A stretch of 64,000 nt of DNA from the NCBI GenBank assembly GCA_003254885.1, contig QANT01004633.1:1-64000 (forward strand), read 5' to 3'. Origin of the DNA: Purshia tridentata. Taxonomy: Eukaryota; Streptophyta; Magnoliopsida; Rosales; Rosaceae. Positions 23,330-35,674 of this stretch are shown piece by piece. The notes beneath the pieces are model-generated. The model saw nothing but the letters and a program-made list of their open reading frames with translations, did not search any database and was not told the origin of the DNA. Position 1 is the stretch's first letter. Each line of letters begins with the position of its first letter. Made by a program: the position numbers and the translations under genes.

Positions 23330-26300
23330 ATGAAGGGTTCTTCTCCAAAAGGAGGGAATAACAATTATGATTACTCATTCAAGATTTTGTTGACTGGTGA
23401 TTCTGGTGTTGGAAAGAGCAGTCTTCTGCTGAGCTTCATCTCCAACTTTGTTCAAGACCTGTCTCCCACCATTGGTACTTTTTTATATCCCTGTCTTTTT
23501 TGCACCCAAGCTTTCATCTCTTGGTTCTTGCATGTTCTGTTTGATATCCATGACTCTCAGTGACATGTTCAAGTACTTTTGTTCTAACTCCTGTCAAAAT
23601 ACTGATGCTCATCTTTGTGTCTGGTTTCTTTATGCAATATAGCAGTGGTGGCATGCATTGTTTTGAAAGAATTTAATAGATTAATTTTTAATTTGTCTGC
23701 TTTTCTTCTATTTCTTTGTTTTGAGGATTGGGGGAGGAGGTTACAAAGGTTTTCTTGTTTTTTTCAACATGCATATTATGTAAAATCTTTCACTAGAATT
23801 GAAGCACTCATTCGGTATCATAATTTTCATATCCACATGCAAAACGGTTATTAAGCATTTTTAGACTGTAGTTAGGCACAGCTACAGATTTTACCAGATT
23901 TGCATGTACTTAATAATACCATCATTAGGTAATTATTCACTTACCTACATGTGTCTCAATCCAAGTGAGTGAGTAAGTCAGTAGGCAAAATTCCCTGGCC
24001 CTTGCTGAAATTGATTACTTTTGTTTGTTGGATGTGTATATGAACTATGAAGAGTGAACTATTGCCCCTTACAGACTATCACCACCATACGGAGGAACCA
24101 ATTTGCAGGTTCCTGGCATATACTCTGCTCTGCTTCATCGTATTAGTAATGAGATTATCCATATAATATATGTAGGCATGGTTGCAGACTAATTGGTGAC
24201 TAATTTAATAGCATAGGAAATTGTTTTGGCTATCTTAATGTTGAATTTCAAGGAAAATTGTAAAAGTTTTAACTTGCTTGTAGTAATATATTTAGTGCTG
24301 ATGTGCTTCAACACCCATTTTAAGGTGTGGATTTCAAGATCAAACAGCTTTCAGTTGGTGGGAAGAGATTGAAGCTTACAATATGGGACACAGGTATTCA
24401 CTATTTTCTGTCATATTTCATTTAAATTTTAATGTTAGCTGGCCATTAGCAGCAGTCATATCTCTATAATTTTATACAGAAGTTTGAGATACATAATTAT
24501 GATTTAGTTGGATGTATATCTGTATAGGATATACTACTGGATGGTGAAGAAGGATTAGGTGCTTTTATTATTAACCATTATACCACTGAGTGATGAAATA
24601 GAAATGTTAATTTGGACTGAAGACCACTTTCCACATAAATGTCAGTGAGGACCGATATGTTCCTTCATAAAGGTGCTTGAAGGATGAGGTGAAGACAAAA
24701 AATGGCCTGAGGTAGTGAGAAAGGAATGTTAGCCTATGACTTATCAATTAATCTAAACTTAGGAAAAGCAGAATGCTTGAAGCAAGCGGCAAGCCACAAA
24801 TAGTTAAAGTAAGCTATGGAATAATTGAGTATCTTATGCAGTGGCAAATAGTTGAAATATAATTACTATTTTCTGATAATATATTTCCATATCTTGTTGG
24901 ATTTTGAACTTCCTCGTGCCATTTCAATGTAATTGATTTGCCAATATTTTGTGTTGTTTTTGCAGCTGGACAGGAAAGGTTTGGAACAGTAATAAGTTCT
25001 TACTACAGAGGTGCACATGGAATCATTCTTGGTATGTCATTGCATTTATGAAAACATTATATTTTTCTTATACGAGTGGTCGTATATTCTTGACCTGGTC
25101 TTCTGTCTTCACATGTTTCTGCTCACAAAATAATTGGTATATAAGTTAAATGCTTAGTTACTGACTTACTGCTTGATAGTATATATTTAGTTGCAGTCTG
25201 ATATCATGCTTTTTGTTAGTAATATAGCTGAATTATGGTGAATCTGACTGATTTGTCATTTGATTTCAATCTTAGTGTATGACGTCACACGGCGAGAAAC
25301 CTTTACAAACTTAATGAATATCTGGGCAAAGGAAGTAGAGCGGTACTCTACTAATCAGGAGTGTATCAAGATTCTAGTTGGGAATAAAGTTGACAGGGTA
25401 AGTATGTTTGTGCTGTAGTTTCCTACTTTGGATACTCAATTACATACAGAAAAATAATATTGTTATGGAAGGAAATGGATTTTTAATTAGGGATCTTTAT
25501 ATCTTGAGAATTACATGCTTCCTTGTTTATTCTGTAATATATGCCGAGTTTTCATGCTTTTCAAAGATGTAGAGAATATCTCATTCCTATATTGTGTAAC
25601 ACTTTACAGGATAACGAGAGGGTTGTAACTAGAGAAGAGGGAATGGCCCTTGCACAGCAGCATAAATGTTTGTTTCTTGAATGTAGTGCTAAAACTAGAG
25701 AAAATGTTCAGCAATGCTTCAAAGATCTCACATTAAAGGTATATTCGTTTGGAAAGACTTGCATTTTCTCAACTTTCATCTTGTATGCAACATATATTAA
25801 TAGCTCGTTAAATCTCTTTACAATGTAAAAACCACTAGTCATAGAATCTTAATTGAATAAGGTTGAATTATAATTGCCACAGTAGTCCCTGGCCAAAAAA
25901 AAAAAAAAAATTGCCACAGTAGTGACTAATGTCCTGTTGGAGCACATAATCTCTGAAACCACAGAAGAACTTCTCCTCAGTCCTCAGGAGTTTTTTTATG
26001 AGTCTGCATCTTTTGTGAAGTTGCAGAAAGTAGGTTCCGGGTTTGAAGCTGTTTGTGGTGTTATCATAGAATTGATCATCTTAAGGTTTTCACTAGTTCT
26101 ACTTTTAACATGGTATTCATCTTTCAAATGACATAGTTGGCAACCATTTTTGTAACTTTGACTTCAAAAAAAGAAAAAGAAAATTTGTAAGCCTCATGTG
26201 TCTTCTAACCAGTTTCTTAATAACAGATGCTGGAGGTACCAAGTTTGCTGGAAAGTGGATCTGTAGACGTGAAGAGACAAGTTTTGAAGCGGAAACAAGA

Positions 26301-26340
26301 AAACCAGATGCCTTGTACTGGTGATTGCTGCTCACAATGA
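23330..26340 (+). CDS. RABC2A: Rab GTPase, RABC2 (Rab18) class
   Basis: Six exons (23330-23474, 24325-24393, 24966-25031, 25276-25397, 25610-25738, 26227-26340) give 214 aa. It is a membrane-traffic GTPase of the plant Rab18/RABC group. All GTP-binding motifs are intact: GDSGVGKSS (P-loop, about 22-30), effector loop [33 protein letters not shown] and ECSAK. The C-terminus is short and variable and ends CCSQ, giving the double cysteine for geranylgeranylation; the protein should therefore cycle between cytosol and membrane. Junctions are GT-AG and in frame. Introns 1 (850 bp) and 2 (572 bp) are large. Intron 5 contains a tiny poly(A) insertion with a target duplication. The symbol follows the closest Arabidopsis type; RABC2B is the alternative. 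Confidence 0.92.
25872..25923 (+). mobile_element. Ultra-short poly(A) retroposition footprint in Rab intron 5
   Basis: A 22-nt insert, CCCTGGCC followed by a run of A, lies between two copies of AATTGCCACAGTAGT (25872-25886 and 25909-25923). The poly(A) abuts the right-hand copy, as in target-primed reverse transcription. See the matching cases at 59586, 55659, 50675 and 43492. Confidence 0.55.
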
Positions 26341-27470
26341 CAATTGAGTGAACTATGCTCTTTAAAAAGCTTTTCTAAAGTCATTGTTATCACTTCCATC
26401 ACAATTTTGGGAACCTTGGGTTTAGGTTTCTAGTTTACATATATTTTTTTTTGTTGAATCTATAGTGTACTCAGCAGGTGTTAGAGCTGCTTGAGTTTTG
26501 GTTAATTTGCTCAAGGTATTTCAAAGAAATACAGGGTACTGGGTTGGATTGAATAAACAATGGAATAATGGCTCTGTATCCATAAATGGCTGTAAATTAC
26601 ATGTACAGAACGAAATAGAAACTGGCTTCAATACATATGGAAATTGGTGCTATGCATCCGTATTTGAGTTCTGAACAATTTTATTTACTTATTCAGTTCT
26701 TTTCCATATTAGCACGAAGAGTCGAAGACTTAACTGTGACACATGTTCGTGCTGTTAGTTTGATATGCATTGTTGACTCATTTAATTGCTTAGGTTTTAG
26801 AGTTTGGTTTTTATCTAATATGATATGCTGGTTCGAAATGTTCCATCATCGTTCCCTGCTTCGTTTTGGTTAATTTTCTTACCATCCGTATGTGCGTCCA
26901 ATCATTGTTCCCTGATTCGATCTGTGTACATTTAACTGTACTAATTAAGGTTCTTATATGTGTTTGGCCAACAGAAGAGGTTATTTTATATTGTTTACGA
27001 CTGTCAATTTGATTTCAACTCCAGGGGAGCCTAGATAAGCCACATAATTTGCCGGATTGCTCCAAATTGGTCTATTATTTTTATTTGGGAAAAACCATTT
27101 TGTTACTCAGAAAACTGCAAAGTTTCCTTGAAAAATATATGTATAGGACAAATTTGACTTCCACATTGGATAACTGTGACCATTATCCAAGGCAGAAACA
27201 CAGCTTGCAGAGTCTATACTGAGTCAACTAAGGTTTCCATGGTTGATCAAAACAAGGCCATGACTTAATCGTCTTTGTACTGTTGTTGTTCTGCTCTAAC
27301 CTGCCGGCTTGAGATATTTTGGTTACTAATTAATGTTTGTGGCACTAGTACTATACCCTCATATAATTAAGAAGAGCTTGATATCACCGATTGATACCAA
27401 TTTCCAGCTGTTTCCTTCCCTCTCCTTTCTATGAAGTATCACCCTTCGAAGCTACCCTTGTGAATTATTA
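26341..27470. other. Spacer between the Rab gene and SKS gene 1
   Basis: Contains the Rab 3' UTR and the distal promoter of the next gene. The short open frame at 26637-26873 has no recognisable family. No repeats stood out. Confidence 0.4.
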
Positions 27471-27480
27471 CTTATATAAG
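27471..27480 (+). promoter_or_regulatory. Probable TATA box of SKS gene 1
   Basis: CTTATATAAG lies about 100 bp before the start codon at 27579, a normal distance for a plant TATA box plus a short leader. Confidence 0.55.
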
Positions 27481-27578
27481 CTCTACATGGTCAGTTTTGC
27501 ATCTCTTGGCACTACACAAACAGACCCAAAAATACAGAGAGAGATTGAAAGCTGCATTGCAATTTTAGACCCTCCAAT

Positions 27579-30500
27579 ATGGCCTCTACTGGCTATCATG
27601 GGCGCTTGTTCACATGGACATTAATGTTGATAGCAGCTCTTGTTGCTAGAGCCAATGCCATTAATATTTATCTAGAATGGGATGTTACCCTGGACAACAA
27701 AATCAAACCTGTGACCCTGGATCAACCTGTAAGAACCTAATTTGATAATCATGGTTTTGTTCTTTACTTGATTTCTGCTTCTTATTACAGTGAGACAATT
27801 ATATATGCTTGTGTTTGAGCAGGTTATCACCATTAATGGAATGTTCCCAGGGCCCCTAATCAATGCCACAACCAATGATTTTGTTCATGTGAATGTCTTT
27901 AACAACATGGATGAGCCACTACTCTTTACATGGTATGTCCAACAAGTAATTTTGCATAGACCCAATTTCATGCAGACCATAATAGTAGTGGTGGTGGTGC
28001 AGGAATGGCATACAGCAAAGGCTAAACTCATGGCAAGATGGAGTTTCCGGAACAAATTGCCCGATTCAACCCGGTACAAACTGGACTTATGTGTTCCGGA
28101 CCAAGGACCAAATTGGCAGTTTCTTCTACTTTCCCTCCATCAACTTCCACAAGGCTGCTGGAGGTTTCGGACCTATTCGTGTCATCAACCGCAATGTCAT
28201 TGCCGTTCCCTTCCCTGCACCAGAAGCTGAATTCGATCTTCTCATTGGTGACTGGTTTTATGACAGCTACAAGGTCTTAATTCACTTGAAATTATTATTC
28301 ATGGACAACTTCAATTTTGCTTCAGAGTAATTTCTGTTGAGGCTTACACATTTTTTTGGGCATGGAATTTGAACAGAGAACTAGGTCCCTGATGGGCACT
28401 AGTCTGACGGCTTATCACATCATCCCAGATATCATTTTGATGAATGGCAAAGGCCCTCTTCAAAACCCAATGTCAAAAGACTATGAATCCTTCAATGTCA
28501 CACAAGGTACATTGCAACAGAACTGTATATATTTTCAACTACTGAATTAGACCCATATCAGATAAGAGTTGTAGTTAATGATATTGTGACCAATGTATTC
28601 ATGATTGCATGAATGTTTGTTATGCAGGAAAGACTTACAGGTTGAGAATATCAAATGTGGGGAATGCATTGAGTTTCAATTTCAGGATTCAGAACCATCA
28701 AATGGTGCTGGTTGAAACTGAAGGATCTTACACCAATCAGATCACTTTGGATTCTCTGGATGTACATGTTGGCCAATCCTACTCGGTTCTTGTCACAGCA
28801 AATCAAAATGAAGCTGATTATTATATGGTGGCAACTCCCAAGTTGCTCAACGTCTCTGATTTTAGCAGCCTTGTGGGCCTAGGGGTGTTGCGCTACTCCA
28901 ATTCCATCTCACCGGTTAGTGGGCCTCTGCCGGATGGGCCTGACCCATTCGATGTGGACTTTTCGGTGAAACAAGCCCAGTCTATTAAGTGAGAAAATTT
29001 GATTCCGATTGCACTTTTGCTTGATTGCTAGGTAGGGATGCAACTCGGGCGGGTTTAGACTAGTTGAGAGGTTAGAGGTCAATCCAAGTCCAATCCATAC
29101 TCTTTCCAACCCGTTAGTACAAGTTGAAAAGTCAGGTTGGATTGGACTGGGCTCGTAACTTGTCCAAATTGCACCTTTTCGAGTATAGAAAATGCTTTTT
29201 TCTCTATAACACTATTTCGTGGAAGCACTTTTGTAATATTTTGTTTTGTTTAAAATATAGGTGCTTCTTGTAAATATATTTGGAAATGCATGTTGAGAAA
29301 GCACCTATTGAGTGTTTTTTTAGAAAGCACTAAAACGTTTTTGATTATATGAAAACATTTTTAACTCTTCTAAAGCCACTACCAAACCCCAAAATAGTGA
29401 TCTAATGGCCCCCACTTTCTTGAACATGACCAGGTGGAACTTGACCGCAGGAGCTGCAAGGCCTAACCCACAAGGAACCTTCAATGTGTCAAATGTGACC
29501 CTATCCCAAAACTTCATCCTCCAAACTTCAGTGGCTGAAATTCATGGTGAACCGCGATATGTTGTCAACAATGTGTCATACTACACCATGAATACCCCAT
29601 TGAAATTGGCTGATCATTTTGTAAATGGTTCGGGTGTGTACCAACTTGATGCTTTCCCGGTTGATTCTATCAATGCCGATGCTGCATATGGAGTGTCTGT
29701 TGTGACTGGAATCCACAAGGGGTGGATAGAACTTGTGTTTAAAAACAATTTGGATGTCATGGACTCTTGGCATTTGGATGGTTTTGGATTTTATGTTGTT
29801 GGGTAAGTGTCAATATTTAGCTTTTATATTATGACTAACTTTTTTCTATCAGGTATGTATCTATTATAATATTTTAAAATAAGGATTCACCTAATCAATA
29901 ATTTAAATTAACTATTGACAGTCGAATATTTCTTGGTATTATATATGTAACAATTGCCACTAATGTAACTTTCACTTCCACATTTTAGTATAAGAAATGA
30001 TTAGCCTGATGTATATTTTTGGCTCATTCTTGATAGATTTAGTTTCAGGGTCCAATAATTTTCTGACATGTTTCAAAGCTCTAGTTCTAGGAGGTTCTAA
30101 GTTAGAAGTCTCCAACCCCAGGCCCCATTTACTTCACCATTTTCCATAGGGTGGGGCTGCGCTGCGCCTGTAGTGTCTGCATCAGTCTGTCTCTCTCTGA
30201 AGTTTTTGGGGTCCTATATATGACAATATATCTAACCCTATGTATATATATATATGTATATATATATATGTGTGTTGATATCTGCAGGTTTGGCTTTGGA
30301 GAATGGACAGCAGAATCACGCAGCACATACAACCTTCATGACCCAGTTGTGAGGTCAACAGTGCAAGTGTACCCAGGAGGATGGAGTGCAGTGTATGCAT
30401 TCCTTGACAACCCAGGAATGTGGAACCTTAGGTCACAGCTCTTGAAGCACTGGTACTTGGGCCAAGAACTCTATGTCAGAGTTCATAATGCTGATCCTAA

Positions 30501-30794
30501 CCCTGCTAAGGAGAGCCCACCTCCTGAAAATCTCCTTCTATGTGGTTAGTAGTACACAAGTTATCAAGATCAAAAGTTAACAAGTAATGCTAGAAGTAGC
30601 ACCTTTTTTATACAACCTTTCTAATAAAAATAAGACTCATATGTATAAATATGTAAGTTCCGTTATTATTAGACAAATGTGGTACAAATAATTTTATTCA
30701 AAATTAATCTAGTCTGCAAATGAAATTCTAATCTTTGTATATTCTATTTGCAGGGATTTTTTCTGATTCTCCTGCTCCAGCTCCATGGGCATGA
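27579..30794 (+). CDS. SKU5-similar (SKS) multicopper-oxidase-like protein, copy 1
   Basis: Eight exons (27579-27728, 27823-27932, 28003-28273, 28377-28506, 28628-28988, 29434-29802, 30288-30544, 30754-30794) give 562 aa. The protein has a signal peptide (residues about 12-26, TWTLMLIAALVARANA) and three cupredoxin domains, so it is secreted to the wall or apoplast. SKS proteins (also annotated L-ascorbate oxidase homologues) act in directional cell growth, often in pollen. The usual copper-ligand histidines are absent: where oxidases have HWHG this reads TWNGIQQR, and the end of domain 3 has DSWHLDGFGFYVVG without the HCH motif. It is therefore probably not a true oxidase. Conserved landmarks are INGMFPGPLINATTND, NSWQDGVSGTNCPI, VETEGSYTNQ and YPGGWSAVYAFLDNPGMWN. 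Many N-glycosylation sites are present. It ends in SDSPAPAPWA with no membrane-anchor tail, unlike the tandem copy downstream. Confidence 0.93.
28989..29433. repeat. Possible old transposon remnant inside SKS1 intron 5
   Basis: The middle of this 445-bp intron holds GC-richer phrases (CTCGGGCGGGTTTAG, CCAACCCGTTAG, GGATTGGACTGGG) and repeated AAGCAC/GCACTTTT words, composition unlike the other introns of the gene. The corresponding intron of the tandem copy is only 83 bp, so this is an insertion or the other lost it. No clear ends or target duplication were found. Confidence 0.3.
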
Positions 30795-32220
30795 TTGTGA
30801 TTGGAAGCTAGTGGACCTAATTAGTACACTTATATTTAGCTGCATGCATATATATGAAGATGCAATAATGTTTTAAGTATTTATATACAGAATAAACAAA
30901 TTTATTGATATACTAGTATAACCACATGTACTCCTACAACATTTTTCAAATGTGCACATTATACTCCAAACTTTCAAAATTGTTGAAAATTGAAATGCAA
31001 GAATGAAATCGGTTCTATTATTTGATTGAAAATTGAAAGCAAATTTGATGAAAATTCGTAGACAAGCTCCACACCCATTGATGGGTTCATAGTTAGTGTT
31101 TTGGATCCAAGTTTCCGGGTCTAGATCTTGGATGGGTTTTTGTATTTTTCTTTTGTTGTTGGTAATAATTAATTCCCTCAATTAGATTTCTAAACAATCA
31201 AAGCAATATTGTCTGCGTGCATGCCGACCAATTGCCAAGAGACAAGAGTTGATATAATTTGATCCTTCCTTCCTCACATTGCAGCAACAGCATTAAATAA
31301 ATTAAAGTTAACCTGCAGAATTGACCAACTACTTAGTAGTCTAATGGTACTTCTCTCTCTATAATGGGAGAGGTTTCAAGTTCGAATACTCATTCTCTGA
31401 CCTAAATAAATCAAATAACCGGCAGAACTGAAAAAATAACAAATTAACAGAGCATAAAATTAATTAATTTGCTGTCCAAAAATCAGATAAAATTAGGAAC
31501 ATAGCTTTTTGTTCTGTACACGAAGACTTTAAAAATTAAAATTTCACTATTCAACAGGTTGGGACATACATAGTCAAAAATACTTACCCCAAGAGACTTA
31601 AAATGAGAGACAATGTATATAATGGTTGGATTCATCTGAATGTTTATCGGTTTCAATAAGTATGTTAAATTCAATTATTAAATACATTGTTCTTCATTTT
31701 AAAGTCTCTTACGTGATCATTTATGGTAAACAATATATACACTCTTTTAATTAGAGTTTAATTGTAATTCAAATTACCTTAGCTCGTACTTAGCTAGCTA
31801 CTTCAATACAAGTCCAATTTAATTAAAACCCATTATCATTAATTTGAAGTCAAATTAAACTCAAAACTTCCCATTTATTAACATTAACAGAAGGATTACT
31901 AGTCCACCACGTTATAAGTCATGTCGTACGTTGATAAAGTTGTACCAACCATGAAATTGTGACGACTCGTTCTCATAGATCGTGTTAGCTTATGCAATGA
32001 CGGCCTCCCAGCAGTGCTGAGAAAAACAAGGAACCCTTATTCTTATTTTATTCTAATTCTACCACTTCAATACAAATTAGTACCCAAAACCCAGAATCTA
32101 ATTGCTGCCTCTCCAATCTTTTTCACCATTTTCTCCTTGGCTCTTTGTGTTTTACACTGAAAGTTCCGCAGATATATAATATTCATTTTTATTTGTTGAC
32201 ACAGGCGCTTATCTCTATGC
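30795..32220. other. Spacer between the two SKS genes
   Basis: AT-rich 1.5-kb spacer. Besides a tRNA-like SINE candidate (31308-31431), nothing coding is recognised. Confidence 0.45.
31308..31431 (+). mobile_element. tRNA-derived SINE candidate
   Basis: A short unit carries an A-box-like TAGTCTAATGGTA (31336-31349) and, about 30 bp later, a B-box-like GGTTTCAAGTTCGAATACTC (31372-31391), the spacing of a Pol III internal promoter. The unit ends in an A-rich stretch. Similar 17-bp sequences flank it (TTAACCTGCAGAATTGA at 31308 and ATAACCGGCAGAACTGA at 31415, 14 of 17 matching), fitting a decayed target duplication. It could instead be a tRNA pseudogene. Confidence 0.5.
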
Positions 32221-32228
32221 TATTTAAA
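32221..32228 (+). promoter_or_regulatory. Probable TATA box of SKS gene 2
   Basis: TATTTAAA lies 93 bp before the start codon at 32321. Copy 1 has its TATA element at almost the same distance. Confidence 0.5.
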
Positions 32229-32320
32229 CCACTATTACTACTATTTTAGTTAGCTACAACTAGGAGGGTGTGTGTGTGTGTTTGCATACAAATTAGACAA
32301 AGTTAGCCATCCCATGCAAT

Positions 32321-35300
32321 ATGGCATGGTCTAGTGGTGACCATCGTCGTCCATGGCTGAATATTGTTCCTGCTGCAACTCTTCTCATCTTATTCCTTGC
32401 CCTTGAAGTTTCTGCTGATGATATTTTTCTTGAGTGGCATGTCACACTTGACACAAACATCAAGCCTGTATCTATAGAACAGCCGGTATGTAAGAGCAAA
32501 TTAATTAATGAATTCTATGTGTTGGGAATTTGATGACTTGGGTTTGTGTTGGTTCTTTCATTTCATTTTTGGTTGAGATCATGACATGTTTGAAATTTTG
32601 TGAATGTGTAGGTTATTGCCATCAATGGGATGTTTCCCGGGCCTCTTATCAATGCCACTACCAATGATGTTATTCGTGTCAATGTTCATAATCAAATGAA
32701 TGAGCCCCTCCTCATGACTTGGTATGTGCCCAAATCTCAAATCTCTGTGTATCTCTCTATCTGTTTCAAATCTAAATATCTATGTTGTATATATTTTCTA
32801 CCACAGAGACAGAGCTTCTCTGATGGGAACAACATGCCGGATTTTACTTATTTGCTCGATGATTTGATGACTTTAGACTTTAGTGCAACTCAGAAGCTAA
32901 AACTTAAACTCCAAGCACACTCTGGTATTGTCAGAGCAATTCTTGTATTAGGAGCTGTAATATTGGAGTCCAATACTAACCTACAATTAGTACGACATGA
33001 TTATATATGTATATATATAAATATTTTGTATAAAATTTATATAGTCTTCTAGGCTGCTGATGAATAGAAAAAGGTACTAGATTTCAGAAAAAATTTTGAG
33101 AGTGCTTGCAGTTGCATTCACCTTAATATGCTAATATGGGTAACATTAATATTTTTGAAATTTATTAGAGGCTTATAATTAGAGTCCTAAGGTGTGCTGG
33201 TGGTGCAGGAATGGCATACAACAAAGACTAAACTCTTGGCAAGATGGAGTTTCAGGCACAAACTGCCCCATTCTGCCTGGTCACAACTGGACTTATGTGT
33301 TCCAACTCAAGGACCAAATTGGCACTTTCTCCTACTTCCCCTCCATCAACTTCCACAAAGCTGGAGGAGCTTTTGGTCCAATTCGTGTCAATAATCGTCC
33401 TGTCATCCAAGTCCCATTTCCCAAACCAGAAGCTGAATTTGACCTTCTCATTGGTGATTGGTATGAAACAAGTTTCAAGGTACGTAATTGGTTCACATCC
33501 ATATGTTATATGTTGAAGACTAAAAGTATTTATACTATCAATCTCAACTAACCATCTTGTCCATCATCTTTCTAATTGAGGTTTGACTCACTAGTGTCAG
33601 TCTGTGAGATCCACTTCTCGAAAAAGGACAGTAGACAAGATGATCTTTTGAGATCAACACATATCAATGTTACAAATTGAATTGTAATGGATGATTATAT
33701 GTTACTAATTAAATGTAACAGGATGTTAGGTCCCTGATGAGGACTGACAAGCTGGTGGCCTACAACAGTACCCCTGATAAAATTTTGATGAATGGAAACG
33801 GAGCATATTTGGACCCTTTTACACAATCCCATGAGTCCTTAACCGTTACACGAGGTACATATTTAGATTAAAAACTGGGGTTCTAAAGTGAATTGGGTTT
33901 TGATTTGAAGGGTATTTGGTTGTGAAACCAAAGAACAGTTAATTTGCTGCATTATTGCAATGTTACTTTGCTTTATGATTATGTGATTTATATATATGCA
34001 GGGAAGACTTACAGAATTAGGATATCAAATGTGGGGACTGCATGGAGTTTCAATTTTAGGATTCAAAACCATCGGATGTTGTTGGTTGAAACAGAAGGAT
34101 CCTACACCAGTCAGATAACCTTGGATTCTCTTGATGTGCATGTTGGGCAGTCCTACTCTGTGCTTGTCACAGCTGACCAAATTGCTTCAGACTATTACAT
34201 GGTGGCAAGTCCTAAAATGGTTGATGCCACAGATGAGGACAAATTTGGCATTGGTGTTTTACACTATGAAAACTCCACCACATCTGCTAGTGGGCCTCTC
34301 CCATCTGGGCCCGACCCATTTGATCGAGAATTCTCCATCAATCAAGCCAAGTCCATTAGGTATAACTGTTGTTGAATCAGTATTTGTTGTTGGGCCTCTT
34401 CCATTTTCTTACTCTGCCTTATTACATCTTTGCTTTGTGAAGGTGGAACCTCACCACTGGAGCTGCAAGGCCTAATCCACAAGGCACCTTCAATGTCTCA
34501 AACGTGACACTGTCACAGACATTCATACTCCATGCATCAAAAGCAGAGATTGATGGTGCAGCTCTGTTTACTGTCAACAATGTGTCTTACTTGATCCCAG
34601 ATACACCACTCAAGTTGGCTGATCACTTGGTTAATGGGTCTGGCGTTTACAATCTTGATGAATTCTCTACTAACTCCACCAATGTCAATTATGTGCGTGG
34701 AGTTTTTGTGGCAAGTGGGATTCATAGAGGGTGGATAGAACTTGTGTTCCAAAATGATTTGCAGGACATGGATTCTTGGCACTTGGATGGCTTTGCATTC
34801 TTTGTTGTTGGGTATGTACAATTATTTTGTCACGTAAACTTTTTATCACTACACATGATCGAGATTCCGACAACATAATATGTCATACTCATATTTGTTA
34901 GACTGTCTGGCAAGAGAATATTTTCTTGTAACTCTTACAGAGTGTTACTAACATTTATTGATTTCTCAGCTTTGGCAATGGAAAATGGAGGCCTAAACAG
35001 CGCTCTACATACAACCTTTATGATCCGGTGGTGCGTTCTACTGTGCAAGTGTACCCAGGAGGATGGAGTGCAGTTTATGCATATCTTGACAACCCTGGAA
35101 TGTGGAACTTGAGGTCACAACACTTGAGAAACTGGTATTTGGGGGAGGAGCTTTATGTGAGAGTGTATGATGCTGATCCCAACCCTGCCAAAGAGAGGCC
35201 TCCTCCAGATAACCTCCTCTTCTGTGGTCAGTGTCCTACAAATTTAATATATCTCCTAACTCAAATATTCAAATTAACTTGATCAGTACTGTTTCTCAAG

Positions 35301-35674
35301 CTTTAATTAATATATGCTGGATTGCTTCTTTTTTGCAGGAATGTTTGCTCCACCCCCTGCACCCATTGCACCCTCTGTACCTTCTCCACCTTCTGCACCT
35401 TCTCCACCACCTTCTAGAAGCCCATCTAGTGCACCATCTGGGTAATGATCAAAAAGACCTAGTCACTTCTAATTCTCTAAAACCCATTTTACATGTTTTT
35501 CCCCAATCCTACACAATTAATGTTTCTTTTGTGAAATTATTCCTAATCTTTTTTCATAGCTAATTAATTAATATCACCTATCTTTCTTATTTGTATGTTT
35601 GTAGGTTTCACATAGCCATCTTCTGCATTGTTGCAACATTCTTTCAACTTTCAAGAGGTTTATCAAAGTTTTGA
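32321..35674 (+). CDS. SKU5-similar (SKS) multicopper-oxidase-like protein, copy 2, with GPI-type tail
   Basis: Nine exons (32321-32485, 32612-32721, 33209-33479, 33722-33854, 34002-34359, 34443-34811, 34970-35226, 35339-35441, 35605-35674) give 611 aa. It is a tandem paralogue of the upstream SKS gene with matching intron positions and phases through exon 7. A signal peptide (TLLILFLALEVSA) and three cupredoxin domains are present, and the copper-ligand histidines are again missing (MTWNGIQQR; DSWHLDGFAFFVVG). Unlike copy 1, the C-terminus continues into a Pro/Ser-rich stretch (PPPAPIAPSVPSPPSAP) and then SAPSG plus a hydrophobic segment (HIAIFCIVATFFQL), split over two extra exons. This looks like a GPI-attachment signal, as in SKU5 itself, so this copy is probably tethered to the outer plasma membrane. 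A proline-rich linker to the wall is the alternative reading. Confidence 0.93.
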
